DNA of 64,000 bases from Mastigias papua (Eukaryota; Cnidaria; Scyphozoa; Rhizostomeae; Mastigiidae), in assembly GCA_964019165.1 (NCBI GenBank), contig OZ025268.1:18636784-18700783 (forward strand), in the 5' to 3' direction. Shown piece after piece: positions 1 to 25,200 of the stretch (positions are counted from its first letter, which is position 1; every line of letters begins with the position of its first letter). Made by a program: the position numbers and the translations under genes. The notes beneath the pieces are model-generated. The model was not told the origin of the DNA. It was given only the letters and a program-made list of their open reading frames with translations, and searched no databases.

Positions 1-180
1 TCTCATTTCAGGTCCTAGGTCCAATTCCGGAATCGGTCGGATAAAATCAGGTTGGGTACAATTAAGGCCAGCTAAGCCCGATATCGCCTTGCAAAACCAG
101 ACATAGAATTTAATAATGCCATGCCTGATCGAAATGAAAATAGAGGTAATCTCCAACAGAAAAGGTAAATCGGCACTCAC

Positions 181-12200
<12,020 letters not shown>

Positions 12201-13328
12201 TTCTATGGGGGTTCGATTAGCAATCCAGTGTGTTTGTAGCAAGCAGCTGTAGAAAACTATGAAAGGAATGGATCCAACTTGAACTATATCAAATTTACTC
12301 TGTTTTCGGTATTATTGTTAGTAAATACTAAATATATCTCTCTGTGAGTGATTGTCTGCTAATTATAATGCATCAGAGTGGAAAATGTCGTTTCGATAGC
12401 CGTAGCCATGTTTGTTTCCAGTAGACTCGTAATCAATAAGAGGTCCTTATTCAAACTTTTTGTGCCTGATATTCACGACAAGTTATGAGAGAGGAGTGTT
12501 CTGGGGAAGGTACTTTTGTGCTACAGGACTTGGTCCTTGTAAAAGTTGACGAGGTCACAGGATTTATACCTTTGTAGACAAAAATTAGAAAAGGAACATA
12601 GTTTTTCTTGCAATTGGATAGTCCATTTTTAGATTATGGATTGATGGTAGGAATATCGGGGAGGGGGGAGGCCCTGAAGCCTGATGTAAAGCTCCCGGCA
12701 AGGCACAACGAGAAGGGCCAAGTAGCTTGTCGATTTCAAATTTGTAATAAAGAAGCATTGGATTCTGAAAAAGGACGAAGAAAGTAAGCCGTTCCATATA
12801 TCATAAGTTCTTTGAGTAAATGATATGTTAGCCCATGATTAATGCACGCATTTTTATATGAGTCCACACCATAATATAGGCAAACTTGGAGACCAGTGAC
12901 GCAATATAGGACCCTTGAAGGAAGGGGGATTGCTGTAGCTCTAAAAATTGAACGACTGGTTTAATCAAGACACCATCCCCGAATGCTCCTTATATCCATT
13001 TTGTAAACAAACTAATGATCACAGATATGCCACCATTGAATGATGCATGTTTTTTGATAATACAGGCGGATTAGCTTATAGTTGGCAAATGAACAGCAGA
13101 TCTAAAAAATCTGAAAGAATAAATGAGAGTGTGCAGCTTCTCAGCATCCAGGTTATGTGCATTTCCGTCCTTCTAGATGAATAACTCACCAGCAATAGTA
13201 GAACAGTGAAGTTCCTTCAATGATAAAGTATTGGGCTGCACAAGAAGCTTTTATCTTAGGTTAAAACTGGTCCACTGATAAAGTTGATATTACTCAATTA
13301 ATAAGTTAATAAATTAATGCTAGGATGG

Positions 13329-13480
<152 letters not shown>

Positions 13481-13954
13481 TCTATACTTTAGTTTGATAA
13501 GGCCGTAGGAGCAATGTTCAACCCTCAACTCTTTGCATCCATCCCACTCTGTTATGAGCTGCTCTAACTGCATCTGTTGTGAATAATCCAGTGTCGTCTT
13601 TGCTGAGTTGAATCCATTTAAGCTGTCGCTTCCTTACTACTGAAATTTCTTTGAATTCTACACAATGATTTCAAATTTCTAGGTAGTTATAGCTTGCTGA
13701 GTTTTTATATATAAGCTACTGAGTTTATATATATAAATGTATATATTTAAATGTATTTATATATATTGATTGCATATAAATTTATATGTAGTGCTCAACT
13801 TGATCGAAATTTTCAGAGAGTTAGATACTAGGTGTTGAGATGTAAAATATTTTATTAGTTCATTATACAACTAAAGTTTTAAATCCAGTTCAGATCTCTT
13901 TCATTCAATTCGTATCTATATCCTTTATTAATCTATATTTGCCCCCCTCCAGTG

Positions 13955-14110
13955 TTATGTTTGTGTGGTGCTTGTCTGCCTGTGCAACATTCTAGTGTTG
14001 CACAAAACATTCAAGCATAGAAAGTCTTAAGAAAGTTCCAGTACTGTAATCGTGGAAAAGCTAAGAAAATTTCAATAACAGGCCAAAAAACCTTCTTACA
14101 AAACAAATGT
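13955..14110 (+). repeat. Dispersed repeat R3, copy 1
   Basis: Shares words such as AAGAAAGTTCCAGTACTG and GGAAAAGCTAAGAAAATTTC, followed by CCAAAAAACCTTCTTAC, with copies at 15715-15895, 17695-17875 and 35695-35845. No coding capacity is seen. Confidence 0.6.
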
Positions 14111-14723
14111 GCTTGCATGCTATAAATAAAAATTACATATCGATTTACCGGCTCTTTATGAAGAAATATCTCCATTCATTGCTCATACCACACTTGGAGA
14201 CAAATGGATTCTATTCTACTTTCTTCTATCGAGGAAGCAACAACTTTTGCGGCACGCCATTGCGTTATTTATTTATTTGAATGATTATGAAAGTAAACAG
14301 AGTTGCACCGAGGCGTTGTCTCTCACGGAACGCCTGTCAGGAGAATTTTGCATGGGGAGTTAACGGATAAATACCTCACGGCCCAATATTCGCATTTTTT
14401 TAATTTGTACATTCTAAATTATTTCGTCCATGACACCTTCTATCAACTACCTTTTAAATAATGAATTTTAATTCCACCTTGAGGGGTGTAGTGTCGCAAA
14501 TAGCATGGCCACAATGAGAGACAAACTGAAAACCGAATTTAATTTTACCGTTATGGTCACTTCAAGAGGAAAGGCGAATTTTGGCGTGCCTGATCAGCCT
14601 CATTTTCGATATGAGTTAAGAGATCTTTAATAAATAGGTAAAGATCCGTTCACGGGGTGTAAATCGCAGCAAATTGCAACAGAAGTGTACAAGACATTGG
14701 TAAAATACAGACGAATCGCTAAA

Positions 14724-17700
14724 ATGATGTACTCTAATCTGCCAATTCTCCTTGCTCTAGCCTCAACAGTGTTCTGCGCTGTGTACGCATGTAGCATGCC
14801 ACGTGGGTGGAAGCCGAAATCATTGCCAGAAAGAGCAAAGTCTGCAGAGGTTGTTTTCTATGGGAAGGTTGTAAACAGTCCTTCGCGTTGGTACTATTCA
14901 GTCAGCAAGGGATTCCCGATTTTGAAGAAGAAGAGAGGCTTGTATTCTGCTGAAGTGGAAATCTACTGCATCTTCAAAGGTGAAATCACACAAAAGTAAG
15001 GTCTTTGCTTCGTAACTTGTATGGTTTAAAGAATTTAACACATTGTTATAATAAGATTACTTAGATGTAGAATAGGATTCTAGAAGTTCTACAGAGTGTG
15101 ATGTATTCAATTGACTGCAGGGTGACTGGACGTTAGTCGTGGACTTTCTAAGGGAGAATGTTCGTGTATATCTAATGCCTAGCAGCTGTTGGACGTCTAT
15201 CGATGATATTCTGAAGTGTAGGAATGTCATCAATCTGAGATGAATATCAAAGGAAATGTTCTACACTACTACACTATATAAATTGAAAAGCATATCTTTG
15301 GTCTTATTGAAATTTGAAGGTAACCGGTAAAAAATATCATTGCATTTTCTATGAAAGATAATGAATGGTATTCATTGTTAAGGCGTCTAATTACTCAGGT
15401 ATAAATTTATGAATTAACGAAGAAGGGCTGTGTAGCACGAAGGGAAAGATGAAAGATTGAAAGTAGATCAGGGGGAAAGAACAGCTGGTCGTAAAATCGG
15501 TGTGTTGGACCACAAGCCTTTTATACAAAGTGGTTTATAAAAAAGCAGTACTCGACTGCTCAAAAAGCTAAGAAAGTTCACTACTGGATTTTTGAGTCCT
15601 AAGAAAATTCATAAGTGTATATAAATCTACACTTCTAATTTTCACCATTATTTTCACGTAACCAAACGTCTCTTATGCTTAATTTGCATAGACTCCTTGT
15701 ATTATTGTTTGTATTTCAAATGTTGTATTTGTATGGTGCCTGACTTTTGGGGAACACTGCAGTATTACAGAAACCTAAATATTCCATTTAAGAAAGTCGT
15801 AGGATAGCTTTAGTACTGAAGTCAGGAAAAGCCAAGGAAGTTTCAATACTACACGAGAAAACGTTCTTATTTAAAAAAACGTGCATGTTATACCCAACCG
15901 AACATCCCAGTCTTACAAGTTCTAGTCAAATCCGAACGCCCCACTAAACTTGTTGGGTCCACACCTTTTGCTTAGGATTGGAGTGCACCTCTTAATATCA
16001 TTAAAATCATGGATTCCTCTGTACTTAAATGACGCAAAAAGGCGAAAGTAGACTAGTTAGTGAATAAAGAAGTTCAAGGATAATTAATTGTTGATTAACC
16101 TGCGACTGTTTAGTCACGAGCTTTTTCATTAAATCGGTGAAAGTGAATTGGGGATTCAAATCTCTACAGAACTAATGAAGGTTTATGACATTAAACTCTT
16201 GAATGCATGATTGAGTGACTGAGGATGATTTATTTTTGGAGTAAATGAATCAGGAAAGATTTTGCTACTATAAACACACCATCAATGAGTGAATAAATGC
16301 TTCAAGGAATGCTAAGATGTAAGCTCCACTTCTATAAGGTGACATTACAAAAACATTACGGAACACTCTGAGGTAGCAAACCATACATTCGACTTGACCA
16401 ACAAGCGTTCATCATTGGTACGAAAATAACAGGATTTTATCTTCGGAACATGTGTGATTACGGGTTTTTTTACTTCCGATCGTCGATTGATCACCTTCTG
16501 CAAATGTCACTACATTCAAAAACACCACTTTGTGTTATTGGATTATCCTGGGCTTAATTTCTATTTGGAGCCACGTCATATGGCCTGTAGGGACAGGTCA
16601 TCTCGAAAACAATCTAGACTACAGTAGAATCCCGTTATGTCGGACTCTCAAGGGAGACTCGAAATTGGTCCGGGTTAACAAATGTCCGAGTTAACCGAGT
16701 TTTTTTTTAATAAATTGGAGTGAATCCAATGGGTAATAAGGAATCAGTCCGACAAAGCAAAAGTCCGACTTATCCAGTGTACAACGTAACGGAGTTTAAA
16801 TGTACACGCCTTTTTCAGTAATAAGGAACCAAGAACTAAATCTAGTTCCAAAAGTTCCCTATTTGAACCTCTTTTGGCCACGTTTTTACTTATAGTACTA
16901 AAAGCTCCTTAATTTAAATCGCATATTCAGTGTTTTAGACTATTAAGAGTTCAGTGTAAAGTCAGGACACTGTGGATACTGCAATTTTCGATGGAAACAC
17001 GAATAATTTAAGAAACTTTTAGAGCTATCTCTCACAGTTTCTGAAAGCCCTTTATAAGCACTAAAAAGGCCAATGTTCTACGTTTTGTTTTTGTTTTTAC
17101 TACCAATTTTTCACTGAGGTAGGAAACTTTTAAGAGACTTCTAGAACTAAAATGTTGCCAAAACTTAAGAAACTTTACTACTAGGCCTTGACCCGGGTTT
17201 GTTATAAAAACGAAAACGCGTAAATATGCGAATTTAGCTTCTTATTTCTCGATTGCTTGCAGTGATTAAGATATTTGGAATTGAAAAGTTACTTAGGGAC
17301 TTTCCTTTAAGTAGTACAAGCTCCTTATATATTTTGGCCTTCTTCATGCAGGTTCCTTATAAAGCGGTTCCTTATAAAAATGTGTGTACCCGGTCGCTTT
17401 GGCCTGCTACAAACCTATTCCTGCTCACCGTGTTTGCTATCAAAGCTGCTTCAGGTCCTTACAGGTAGAAAAGTGTGCCTCTTCCCAAACCGGTACAGGA
17501 CTGCACGAGTTTTTATACGTGAGTAATTCATACGAAAGTAGTGCTTTACTCTTCAAGAAGTTAAGAATGTTTAATTCTGAAATTCTGAAAACTAGATAGT
17601 TGATAATTCATATACCATTAAAGCTCAAATATCCACTTAAGACAGCCATCTCTATCACTTTAATCGTATAGATTTCTTGTTGTAGCCTATATATTCGATT

Positions 17701-19282
17701 GGCATATTTGCGCAGTGGCTGTCTGTTTGTACCACACTGTAGTGTTATGCAAACTTTGCTGCTCTTGATAAGAATATCTTAAGAACGTTTCAGACTAAAA
17801 TCATGAAAAAGCTAAGAATGGTACAGTACTGGCAGAAATTTCCTCATAAGAAAAAAGCGTTTACCTCAGATAGCCAGTGCAAAATGTGAATCGGATTACG
17901 GATTAGCCTGTTTGGTCTGCCGTGACACAGTTGTGCCGGGCTAGAAATGATCCGGCACAAAAGCAGGAATAGGTCTTCACGATCTGCAATATACTGGTAG
18001 AAAGTTTAACGTGCAGAGCAGTTCCTAGAGATTTCCTTAAGGGGATGTGGGACCTATAATTTACCCAGAATGGGCATGGCTCCCACGATTGAAGAAAATC
18101 TGCTAAATCTTTTACTTACTATGTGTTCAATTTCTTTGGTTGATGGTGTGAATCTGTAAATGTAACAAGTTAATTTGCTGTCTGCTACGCCACAGCATTT
18201 AATACTTACCTTACTGAGGTGTCTCGTAGGAAAAAGATAATACTGGGTGTGGTAATGGTTACGCCCTGGTCAAATGACCTAACATTTCACCCAATATTTG
18301 GTGTTGTATCTAACGATGCTCAATGCATGGGGTGGTCAATCGATCCAACATTCACTGAACATATGAAATCAATGGAGACGTTGGAAGAAATGTTGGCTTG
18401 TGTTTGATCTCGAGCAAATTCCACCCAACATCACTGAACACGATGTAGGGTAATTGAACAGAGTGGTCAGATGATCAATTTCCCACAGAGTAGTGATCAG
18501 TTCAAATGAAAGGCCTTCCTCGTACTGCCCTATTAGTTTATGACGGGGGCTATTTTGAGTACACTTTACAGCTCGAGCTGAAAATTGAATTCGTGAAAAG
18601 CTGTCTCGTTTCTTGGAAGGGACTACTGTCATCAACACTGGGTTTTATTTCACATGGCAATGATTGCAAAAAGGAATTTCTTCATGTCATGAGTAGAATT
18701 CACTTAATGAAGAAGTTTATCAAGTTTTTTGATTTTATAATTCTTGATGGAAACTCAAATTTAGTCTACTCCTACTTTCCTTTGTAGTAGGCATCTAGAA
18801 ATTCTTTCATACCTATCAACTTTAGTTTCCAACTCCAAGCATCTTTTTCCTCCTCTTTCTCTAAGACAAGGAGGAAGGGAATCCAGCCTACAGTAACTCC
18901 TGGTTTTTCATAGAACTGACTGCTTAATAAATGTATGTCTTGTTTTTAGTTTTGATCTCAGTTTCATCACTGGGTTTTTTTCCACGTCATTTCTAGATTC
19001 TTAAACGTATCTGGCTATGGTTACTGGCCTGGAAACTGTATTGACGATCACGTGATCGAAGGGGAGAAGGGAATTTTCTTCGTCAGATTTGATCGGTCGG
19101 GACAACTTGTGGCACACAATGTCAACATTCAGAGGTCTACAGCCAGCGTTGATGGAAGGACTTTAATGAAGATAATCAAGGCTACAGAAATGTCAGTGAG
19201 AAAGTCATCAGTTCTCAATACTTCTCGTCGTTCCAGAAAACCGCGCGGTGGTTGTCCGATGATAGCAGCATTGCTGTGGTAA
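14724..19282 (+). CDS. CCDC3-like secreted protein (two exons seen, C-terminus uncertain)
   Basis: Exon 1, 14724-14995, starts at tandem ATGs (14724, 14727) and codes for a signal peptide (MMYSNLPILLALASTVFCAV) followed by ACSMPRGWKP. An earlier in-frame ATG at 14685 would put charged residues before the signal, so 14724 is preferred. The donor is GTAAGG. A 4.0-kb intron leads to exon 2 at 18997 (TTTCTAG acceptor), which reads FLNVSGYGYWPGNC, then GIFFVRFDRSGQLVAHNVNI. Family marks shared with vertebrate CCDC3 are an early CxxP, GLYSAEVEIYC, a Gly/Tyr patch with Cys, the F-F-R-D strand and H.VN. Exon 2 either stops at TAA 19280-19282 or is spliced at GTAAGA (19279) to an exon I could not find. 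Vertebrate CCDC3 ends in a coiled coil, which is not visible here. Vertebrate CCDC3 is a secreted factor; the function here is not known. Confidence 0.72.
15715..15895 (+). repeat. Dispersed repeat R3, copy 2
   Basis: Diverged copy of the R3 unit (CAGGAAAAGCCAAGGAAGTT and neighbouring words), located in the CCDC3-like intron about 1.76 kb after copy 1. Confidence 0.55.
16622..16802. mobile_element. Short pogo/Tigger-like MITE
   Basis: Starts CAGTAGAATCCCGTTATG directly after a TA. Ends in an approximate inverted copy (CGTAACGGAGTTTAAATG) directly before a TA at 16803-16804. CAGT ends, TA duplications and repeated 'GTCCGACTTA/GTCCGAGTTA' words are typical of short pogo-like elements. It lies in the CCDC3-like intron. 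Confidence 0.6.
17225..17400 (+). repeat. Dispersed repeat R2, copy 1
   Basis: Contains CTTGCAGTGATTAAGAT and AAAGCGGTTCCTTATAAAAA. It is matched with the same order and spacing at 31345-31570 and 44540-44760. Those two copies extend further upstream (GACTGCAATNAATGGAACTGG). The short open frame here is not conserved between copies. Confidence 0.6.
17695..17875 (+). repeat. Dispersed repeat R3, copy 3
   Basis: R3 unit with TCATGAAAAAGCTAAGAATG, followed by a TTTCCTCATAAGAAAAAA-type end. It is about 1.97 kb after copy 2, within the same intron. Confidence 0.55.
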
Positions 19283-19479
19283 GAGTTGTAGAGCTGTGTT
19301 AAATTATCAAGAAAACGAGACAGAGAGTAGATGTAATATATGTATATTTATCGAGAGAGACTATTGCAAAACTGACTTAGCCCCATATTGTAGATGCATT
19401 AATGATTTATCAATAAGTAAGCACTGGTGAATTTGTTATAATTCTCAATTTTTCGAGGAATGATTTTCCGTTCCTCCAC

Positions 19480-19720
19480 AGTCCATACATGACTTTACTG
19501 TGAGCGATAGCCAACTTTTGCAGTGATAAAATGATTTTGTGCACTGATTAGCAGCAAAAATGTGTATTAACTCCTTAAAAGTGTATTCACATGAACTTTG
19601 CAGCAAAGTTGCTTTGATTAGGATATCAACTGTGATACCATTAGCAATCACTAATCAGCGTTCAATCAATAGCAATCACTAATCCATGTTCATTCTTTTA
19701 ACTTTATATGGAGAACTGAT
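19480..19720 (+). repeat. Dispersed repeat R5, copy 1
   Basis: Ends in two units of a sequence like CACTAATCAGCGTTCAATCA. At 32990-33230 the same unit appears at least three times in tandem, preceded by matching TTTGCAGTGATAAA and TGTGCA words. This is a low-copy interspersed repeat with an internal tandem array. Confidence 0.5.
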
Positions 19721-22700
19721 GTTGCACATGTGTAAAGCAAAAATAAAGGGAGTGTTTGGAAAACAGTTCCAAAAGCTATGTCGCATGCTCATAAATTTCT
19801 TCATAATTAGATGTGCCCTTCCTATCCATACAGTGTCCATATCTTTGAAAATTGGAATATGATGACATTTCTTTGTGGGTAGCTATTGATAAGCTCCCTC
19901 AACCGCTATTGATCCGTTTGAAGCTGTTTATATTTGACTTGATTATGAGTTGAACCCACCCCTCCAGTCAGATTATGATATCTTGGCTACACTTAATTTT
20001 TTAAAGGAGATGAGATCCTGCTCTGGAAACGCCTTTTCCAGAGTTTTGCAACATTTCAAACTGAAGGTTGCCCTAGTGGTGTGAATGTTACAGAGGAACT
20101 ATACTCCACAAGATAACCGTTTTGGTTTTTCGGATGTTTCAGCTTAATTCATAATTGCAATACCGCAACAAGTCTCTCTCAAGTTTTGTTCAAGCACTGA
20201 AAGTATTGTAACTAAAGGCTCATCTACACTATCACATCTTCATAAAACTCTGCTGCAACCATATCCACTAAGCAAATTTCTTTATAAGAAATTAAGAATG
20301 CGTGCAATGTCTGTCACACAACATCTTTCTGCTTACCACTCAAAAGCTGCATTGTAAATATAACACAAATGCAACACAAATATTATAACATTTTTGTCCC
20401 ATGCATAATTGGTACTCCCAAATTCTTGCATACAATATTGTTCGGTCGGTAGCAACTCTTCTAGTAAAATTTTATGAAGATATGATAGTGTAGATGGGCA
20501 CATATACGTCAGTTAGTGTGTATCCTATTAAATATTTTTTCATTAGTCACACTGAGTGTACACTGCCATGAGTTATATGCGAGACTATATTTAAAGAAAG
20601 AAATCTGTGTCATGATTTTCTGTTTGCTAATCAGATGCAGATAAGCATGAGCTGCTTTTTTAGCTGTTCAACTTGACTCAAGAAATGATCTCATTTATTA
20701 TCTTAGCTATCCGTAATCTTTAGTAAAGCTAGTTATAAATTTGAAGCAGGGGTGCCGTCCCAGGAAGTTAAGAAGGAGACTGTGCCGTAGGCTACAGTGT
20801 TGTGGCACGCCCACGATGACCCAGGACGGCCCACGACCGCCCATGATGGCCTACGATGGCACCATTCATTTATGCTGTTCATATTTTAATACATACTATT
20901 GTTGTTGTTGTTGAAGGTGTTGAAGTTGGCTCATACAACCAAGGTCGTAATTCAACAAACTATTTTACACTCATTGGAAAAGTGGCTGAGCCCTCAGATC
21001 ACTTTCCACGCCATTCCTGACTTCAGATACCTAGCTATTGTATTGTTTTTGATAATTGGTTCGTCTGAAGCCATAAAAATTGAGCACTATTAGTTTCCAA
21101 GCTGCAGAAAATATCCAGACCTCTTTGGTGCTTCAGGATGGATATTCATACATATGCGGGGCAGCATACCCTAGGCTCATCTCTTAAAGGAGGCAGAGGA
21201 TCTTACCAAGGCCCAATGTTCCTCATTTTTTGATAATTTTGACTTAAACGTTCTTAAAATTGCTATTGTCTCGAGAGTTGTATTTGTGCTAATAGCCGAG
21301 AAACTATATACAGTATACAATTTCTAAAAGATTACGCCGAGGGCTACTATTGAAAACAAAGCAACAAGTGCTTATGTTTGTTAGCAACATCATCAGAATT
21401 TGTTTGTCAAAAGAATGTGAGTACTTGAGTGGTTGTGAAAATTCTCACCTGAGAACTGAGGCTGACCATGTTCTAGCAGTGTTCTTATATATTTTGGCAA
21501 ATCGAGTTTCAGGTTTCTTAAGAATTATGTTCATATAAGAAAGAACATATTGTTAGAACCTAACACTTGATGAAGGCCAGTTAAAGGAAAGAGACTCGCT
21601 TGGTAATGTTTGCACAGTACTTGAACTGGTGTGTTGGGTAGGAAGGTCGGTTAAGAGAAGTGGTTAACCAATTTAAGTCAAATTGCCGTGTGATAATTGC
21701 AAAGTTGTGCAGTAGCTAGATAAGATGAAATAATAATACGATACAAAGAGTGTAGGCATATTAAATTGTTAAAGATATCGTAGGAAATGACTCTCAAGAC
21801 TTGAAGATATTCAAAACCGACATAGTTTTTTTATGTCTGATAGCAGGAGAATAGTTGGGAATTCTGTGCCTTTTGCTTTTGCATACCCTTTTATACCCTG
21901 TTGAAACCTTGGATATCTGGTCCACGAATGGTATAGCTACTTTTGTTCAAGACAAAGATCATTCTGAGGTTAAAAATGCAGCGACTTTTCGTCTGTAACA
22001 AGGACAGATTTGCTACAGGTAAGATACTGATGGTATTTTTGGGCAGAAAAGACACTTAGGCTTGAGTGGTGGCTCTATGTACAAGTGGTATAAATCGAAT
22101 ACATAGTATAAATTGTATATCATGTTTCTTGGTTAGAATGCAAGGGAGAGAAGCTAGGGATCGAATATATAAGAATTATGCATGAGCCTGCAACCCATCT
22201 TAGGTATTGGCATACTCACTTAGCTAAATGACCCACGCCAAACAAACGAATACAGGTGCCACTGTTTTGATATTTGTTTTGATAGAGTCTTGTTAAAACT
22301 GAGGATATGGTAGACGGATGGATTTCGCTCTCAGTGAGATCTCATCTGATTCAAAGCATTTGCTGGAATTGAAGCTTTTGGGTGGCGCCTGTCAACCGCT
22401 TCATATCCAAGCTCTTAAGCTAGAAGCAATCAAATTGCTAATCTAGCGTCGTTCTTTTGAAGCTTTCATCCTTCCTGCTTTCAGGTGGAATGTTTATATC
22501 GAGCGGTTGTTTTAATTATCAGCCATCGATTCATGCATAGAGAATTTTCATGAAGCCATCTCTTACAAGATTAGAGAATTCAACCTTAAATTTGCATTCA
22601 GTATTTTTCATCCCACCTCTGTTTCGTTGTCTGTAAAGTGCGTTTCAGGAAACTACTCACTACTCTATCCAAATTATGTCTTTAAAAGCTTTTGACTACC

Positions 22701-23308
22701 AGAAGCACAGGAAGCCAGCTTTAGCTAGCTACCTACCACAGTTATCCGCATAACATCCTAAAGGAATTCTCAGAGTAGTTCGCTTTGTCTCTTCTAATTA
22801 TGATTGAATCATACATATACGTTCATGCTCGTTGTATCACCTGAGGGAAATCTAAACAATAAAGTAACTCTCATTGGACAGAATCTATGCAAGATAATAG
22901 AATGATCTTACAAAGTCCCTATACAAGAAAACATTGTTAAGTAAAAATCTGACGAGCAACAGATTTTGCAATAGATGTGGGAAGGCAGTATAGTCAAAAT
23001 CTTGAATATGGTGGATACAGGAATGGGTAACTCATTAAGCAAGGGACTATGTAGGTAATTGTAGTCTATGATGGTCTCAAAGTTTGCAAAATATTGCTTT
23101 TAGATGCATTTTTTTATAAAAGAGTGAGATGCTAAGAGATGTAGAAATGTTCAAATAATGTGAGTTGAACATGAGACTTGTTGAGGAATATAGTTTTCTT
23201 GAGTTTTCCAGGCAGAAAAGCCAATTTCAAATTAACTAATCAGTAACATGAAAGCACGTAAATAGTAATCGTATTTTCAGAGGTCCATAAGGCCCATCAC
23301 CTGATCAG

Positions 23309-23487
23309 CATAGCTGCCAAATGTTTAAAGAATCCGATCAGATCTATTTTCTCCCAACCTAATTGACCAATCATCATGCAAAATTGGCCTAGTCTTAGCA
23401 CGTGTGGTCAGAATCCTGCATGGTGATTGGTCAATTAGGTTAGGAGAAAATAGACCTAACAGAGCTCTGAAATATTTGGCGACTATG
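23309..23487. mobile_element. Palindromic MITE, family B, copy 1
   Basis: Starts CATAGCTGCCAAATGTTTAA and ends in the inverted form (AATATTTGGCGACTATG). The inner arms also pair (TTTTCTCCCAACCTAATTGA against TCAATTAGGTTAGGAGAAAA), so almost the whole unit can fold into a hairpin. A second copy lies at 53331-53509. Confidence 0.75.
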
Positions 23488-24039
23488 CTGCCTTAATCAA
23501 ACTTTTATGCAAAGTTGATTTAACACCTGAATTTGCAGACAATAAAAGTTTGACTTCATCATTGACTGAAGCTCAGCCTCGTTGTGAAAAGGAGATTCTA
23601 ATATAATACTTAAAGCGTTTGGATACGAGAGTCATATTGCAGCCACTTTGAGTTCAATATAAGTTCAGGATGAAAATACCAAAGAAAAGCAAGAAGGACT
23701 GTTGTGAGGACAAGCATGTAATAAGCATCCAAAGAAAGTCAGCTTGATGGAATCTATAAAGGAGATGAAACAAACGCTGGGTATCAGATTGATCAAGCCA
23801 TATGGCGCAATCCCTTTCCATCATCTCCTTCTCGTTAACAGTCTCTCTAACAAGTCCCTTATCCCCTCTTTTCAGAATGGGAATGAGAATGGGATAGTCA
23901 GTAATCTATCGAAGCTGGCCTCGAATTGGCTATCATTTGAATAGCAATCATGTGACATACAACAGTCAGTTACACCTTCAATCGTATCCTATGTCCACAA
24001 TAAAGAATAACCATGAGCCACTGCGCGCGGCATCTTTTA

Positions 24040-24290
24040 TCATCATCACAACTGGACCATTGGTCCAGTGGGCCGTCTTCCTAGCCCAATAAAAAAGCAA
24101 AATTATGCACCTTGGTCTGGTAACTAGGACCCTTGTGACTTTCCTAAAAATGTTAGTGGTCACAAGTCAGTCGGTCAGTGGACTGAACACAACAGCAAAG
24201 ACTTAGTGGATAGCTCTCTTTGAACATACTGACCGAACTTGGCAGTGAATGGGATGTGGCCCTCAAGTTAGGTTTCTTCAAATTATACCC
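24040..24290 (+). repeat. Dispersed repeat R4, copy 1
   Basis: Shares the ordered words GGCCGTCTTCCTAGCCCA, AAAATGTTAGT, GTCAGTGGACTGA, TAGTGGATAGCT and ACCGAACTTGGCAGTGAATG with 38365-38590. Probably an old, inactive transposon fragment. Confidence 0.55.
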
Positions 24291-24629
24291 TGAGCTACTG
24301 TTCTGCCAAAACAATGAGAAAACACACGAATCAGTGGACTGTTTGTCATAAGCATAGTGAATAGATCCTAAGTGAGAAGCCTAGTTTCACTAAGCCTCCA
24401 TTCTTAACATTACCAAATATGGCACAAAGTACTATCGAAATAGAAACATTGGGAATGTAATGAAGTTAGGATTATCTTCCTGTACTTAGTACAGCAATCA
24501 TGAATATACTATTAAATACGTGAACAGTGCCAATATTATATCTATTTCTACACTGCAAAATGCCCACGCACTACAATATATATATCACTCCCACATATGA
24601 AGTGGAAATTGCCTCTCCAATAAGTTATA

Positions 24630-25200
24630 CAGTCAAACTCGGGGAAGTCGGATCTTTTCGGACCAGATAAAATAATCCGGCTTATGCGAGGTCCGAGTTA
24701 CGTAAAGTAAGTCTAGACCCACCCAGAGCTCTTATGGGTCCCAGGACAAATGGGAAAAGCGCGATCCCTAATGATGTCATCATAACATTCATCATTTGGC
24801 TGGGTAACGCTTGTCGTATTAGGGAGGGTGCAGAAAAACCATTTCCAAAATGCACTTTCTAACAGGATGGAAGGCTTTTGACCACCATTGTTAAAATTTT
24901 TGCAAGATTAATGTGCAAAACTTTTTGCAAGAGTCTTGAAATGCAATAAGCTTATTAAGCTTATTGGCTGTAACATTTTTCACTTTGCTATTGTAATCAT
25001 GATCAAAACCCGATCTATATTGTGCTATTTTACAATCGGATTTCATAAAAGCTCCGACTTACGTGAAAATCCGACTTATAAAATCCGACTTATGCAAAGA
25101 AAAAGTACAGCATTCATGACAAGAGGACCAGGACCATGCATTTTTGTTCGAATTATGAAACATGCGACTTAGGCGAACCCGACTTAAGCGAGTTTAGCCG
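24630..25200. mobile_element. pogo/Tigger-like non-autonomous element
   Basis: Begins CAGTCAAACTCGGGGAAGTC immediately after TA and ends GACTTAAGCGAGTTTAGCCG immediately before TA, giving imperfect TIRs of roughly 25 bp. The interior has several 'TCCGACTTA' words. No transposase frame is present in its ~570 bp. Confidence 0.72.

Noticed and set aside
20751..20870. Full hAT element starting CAGGGGTGCCGTCCCAGG
   Set aside because: A left end is visible but no inverted right end could be found. The following degenerate CCCACGATG-type 11-mers may be unrelated.
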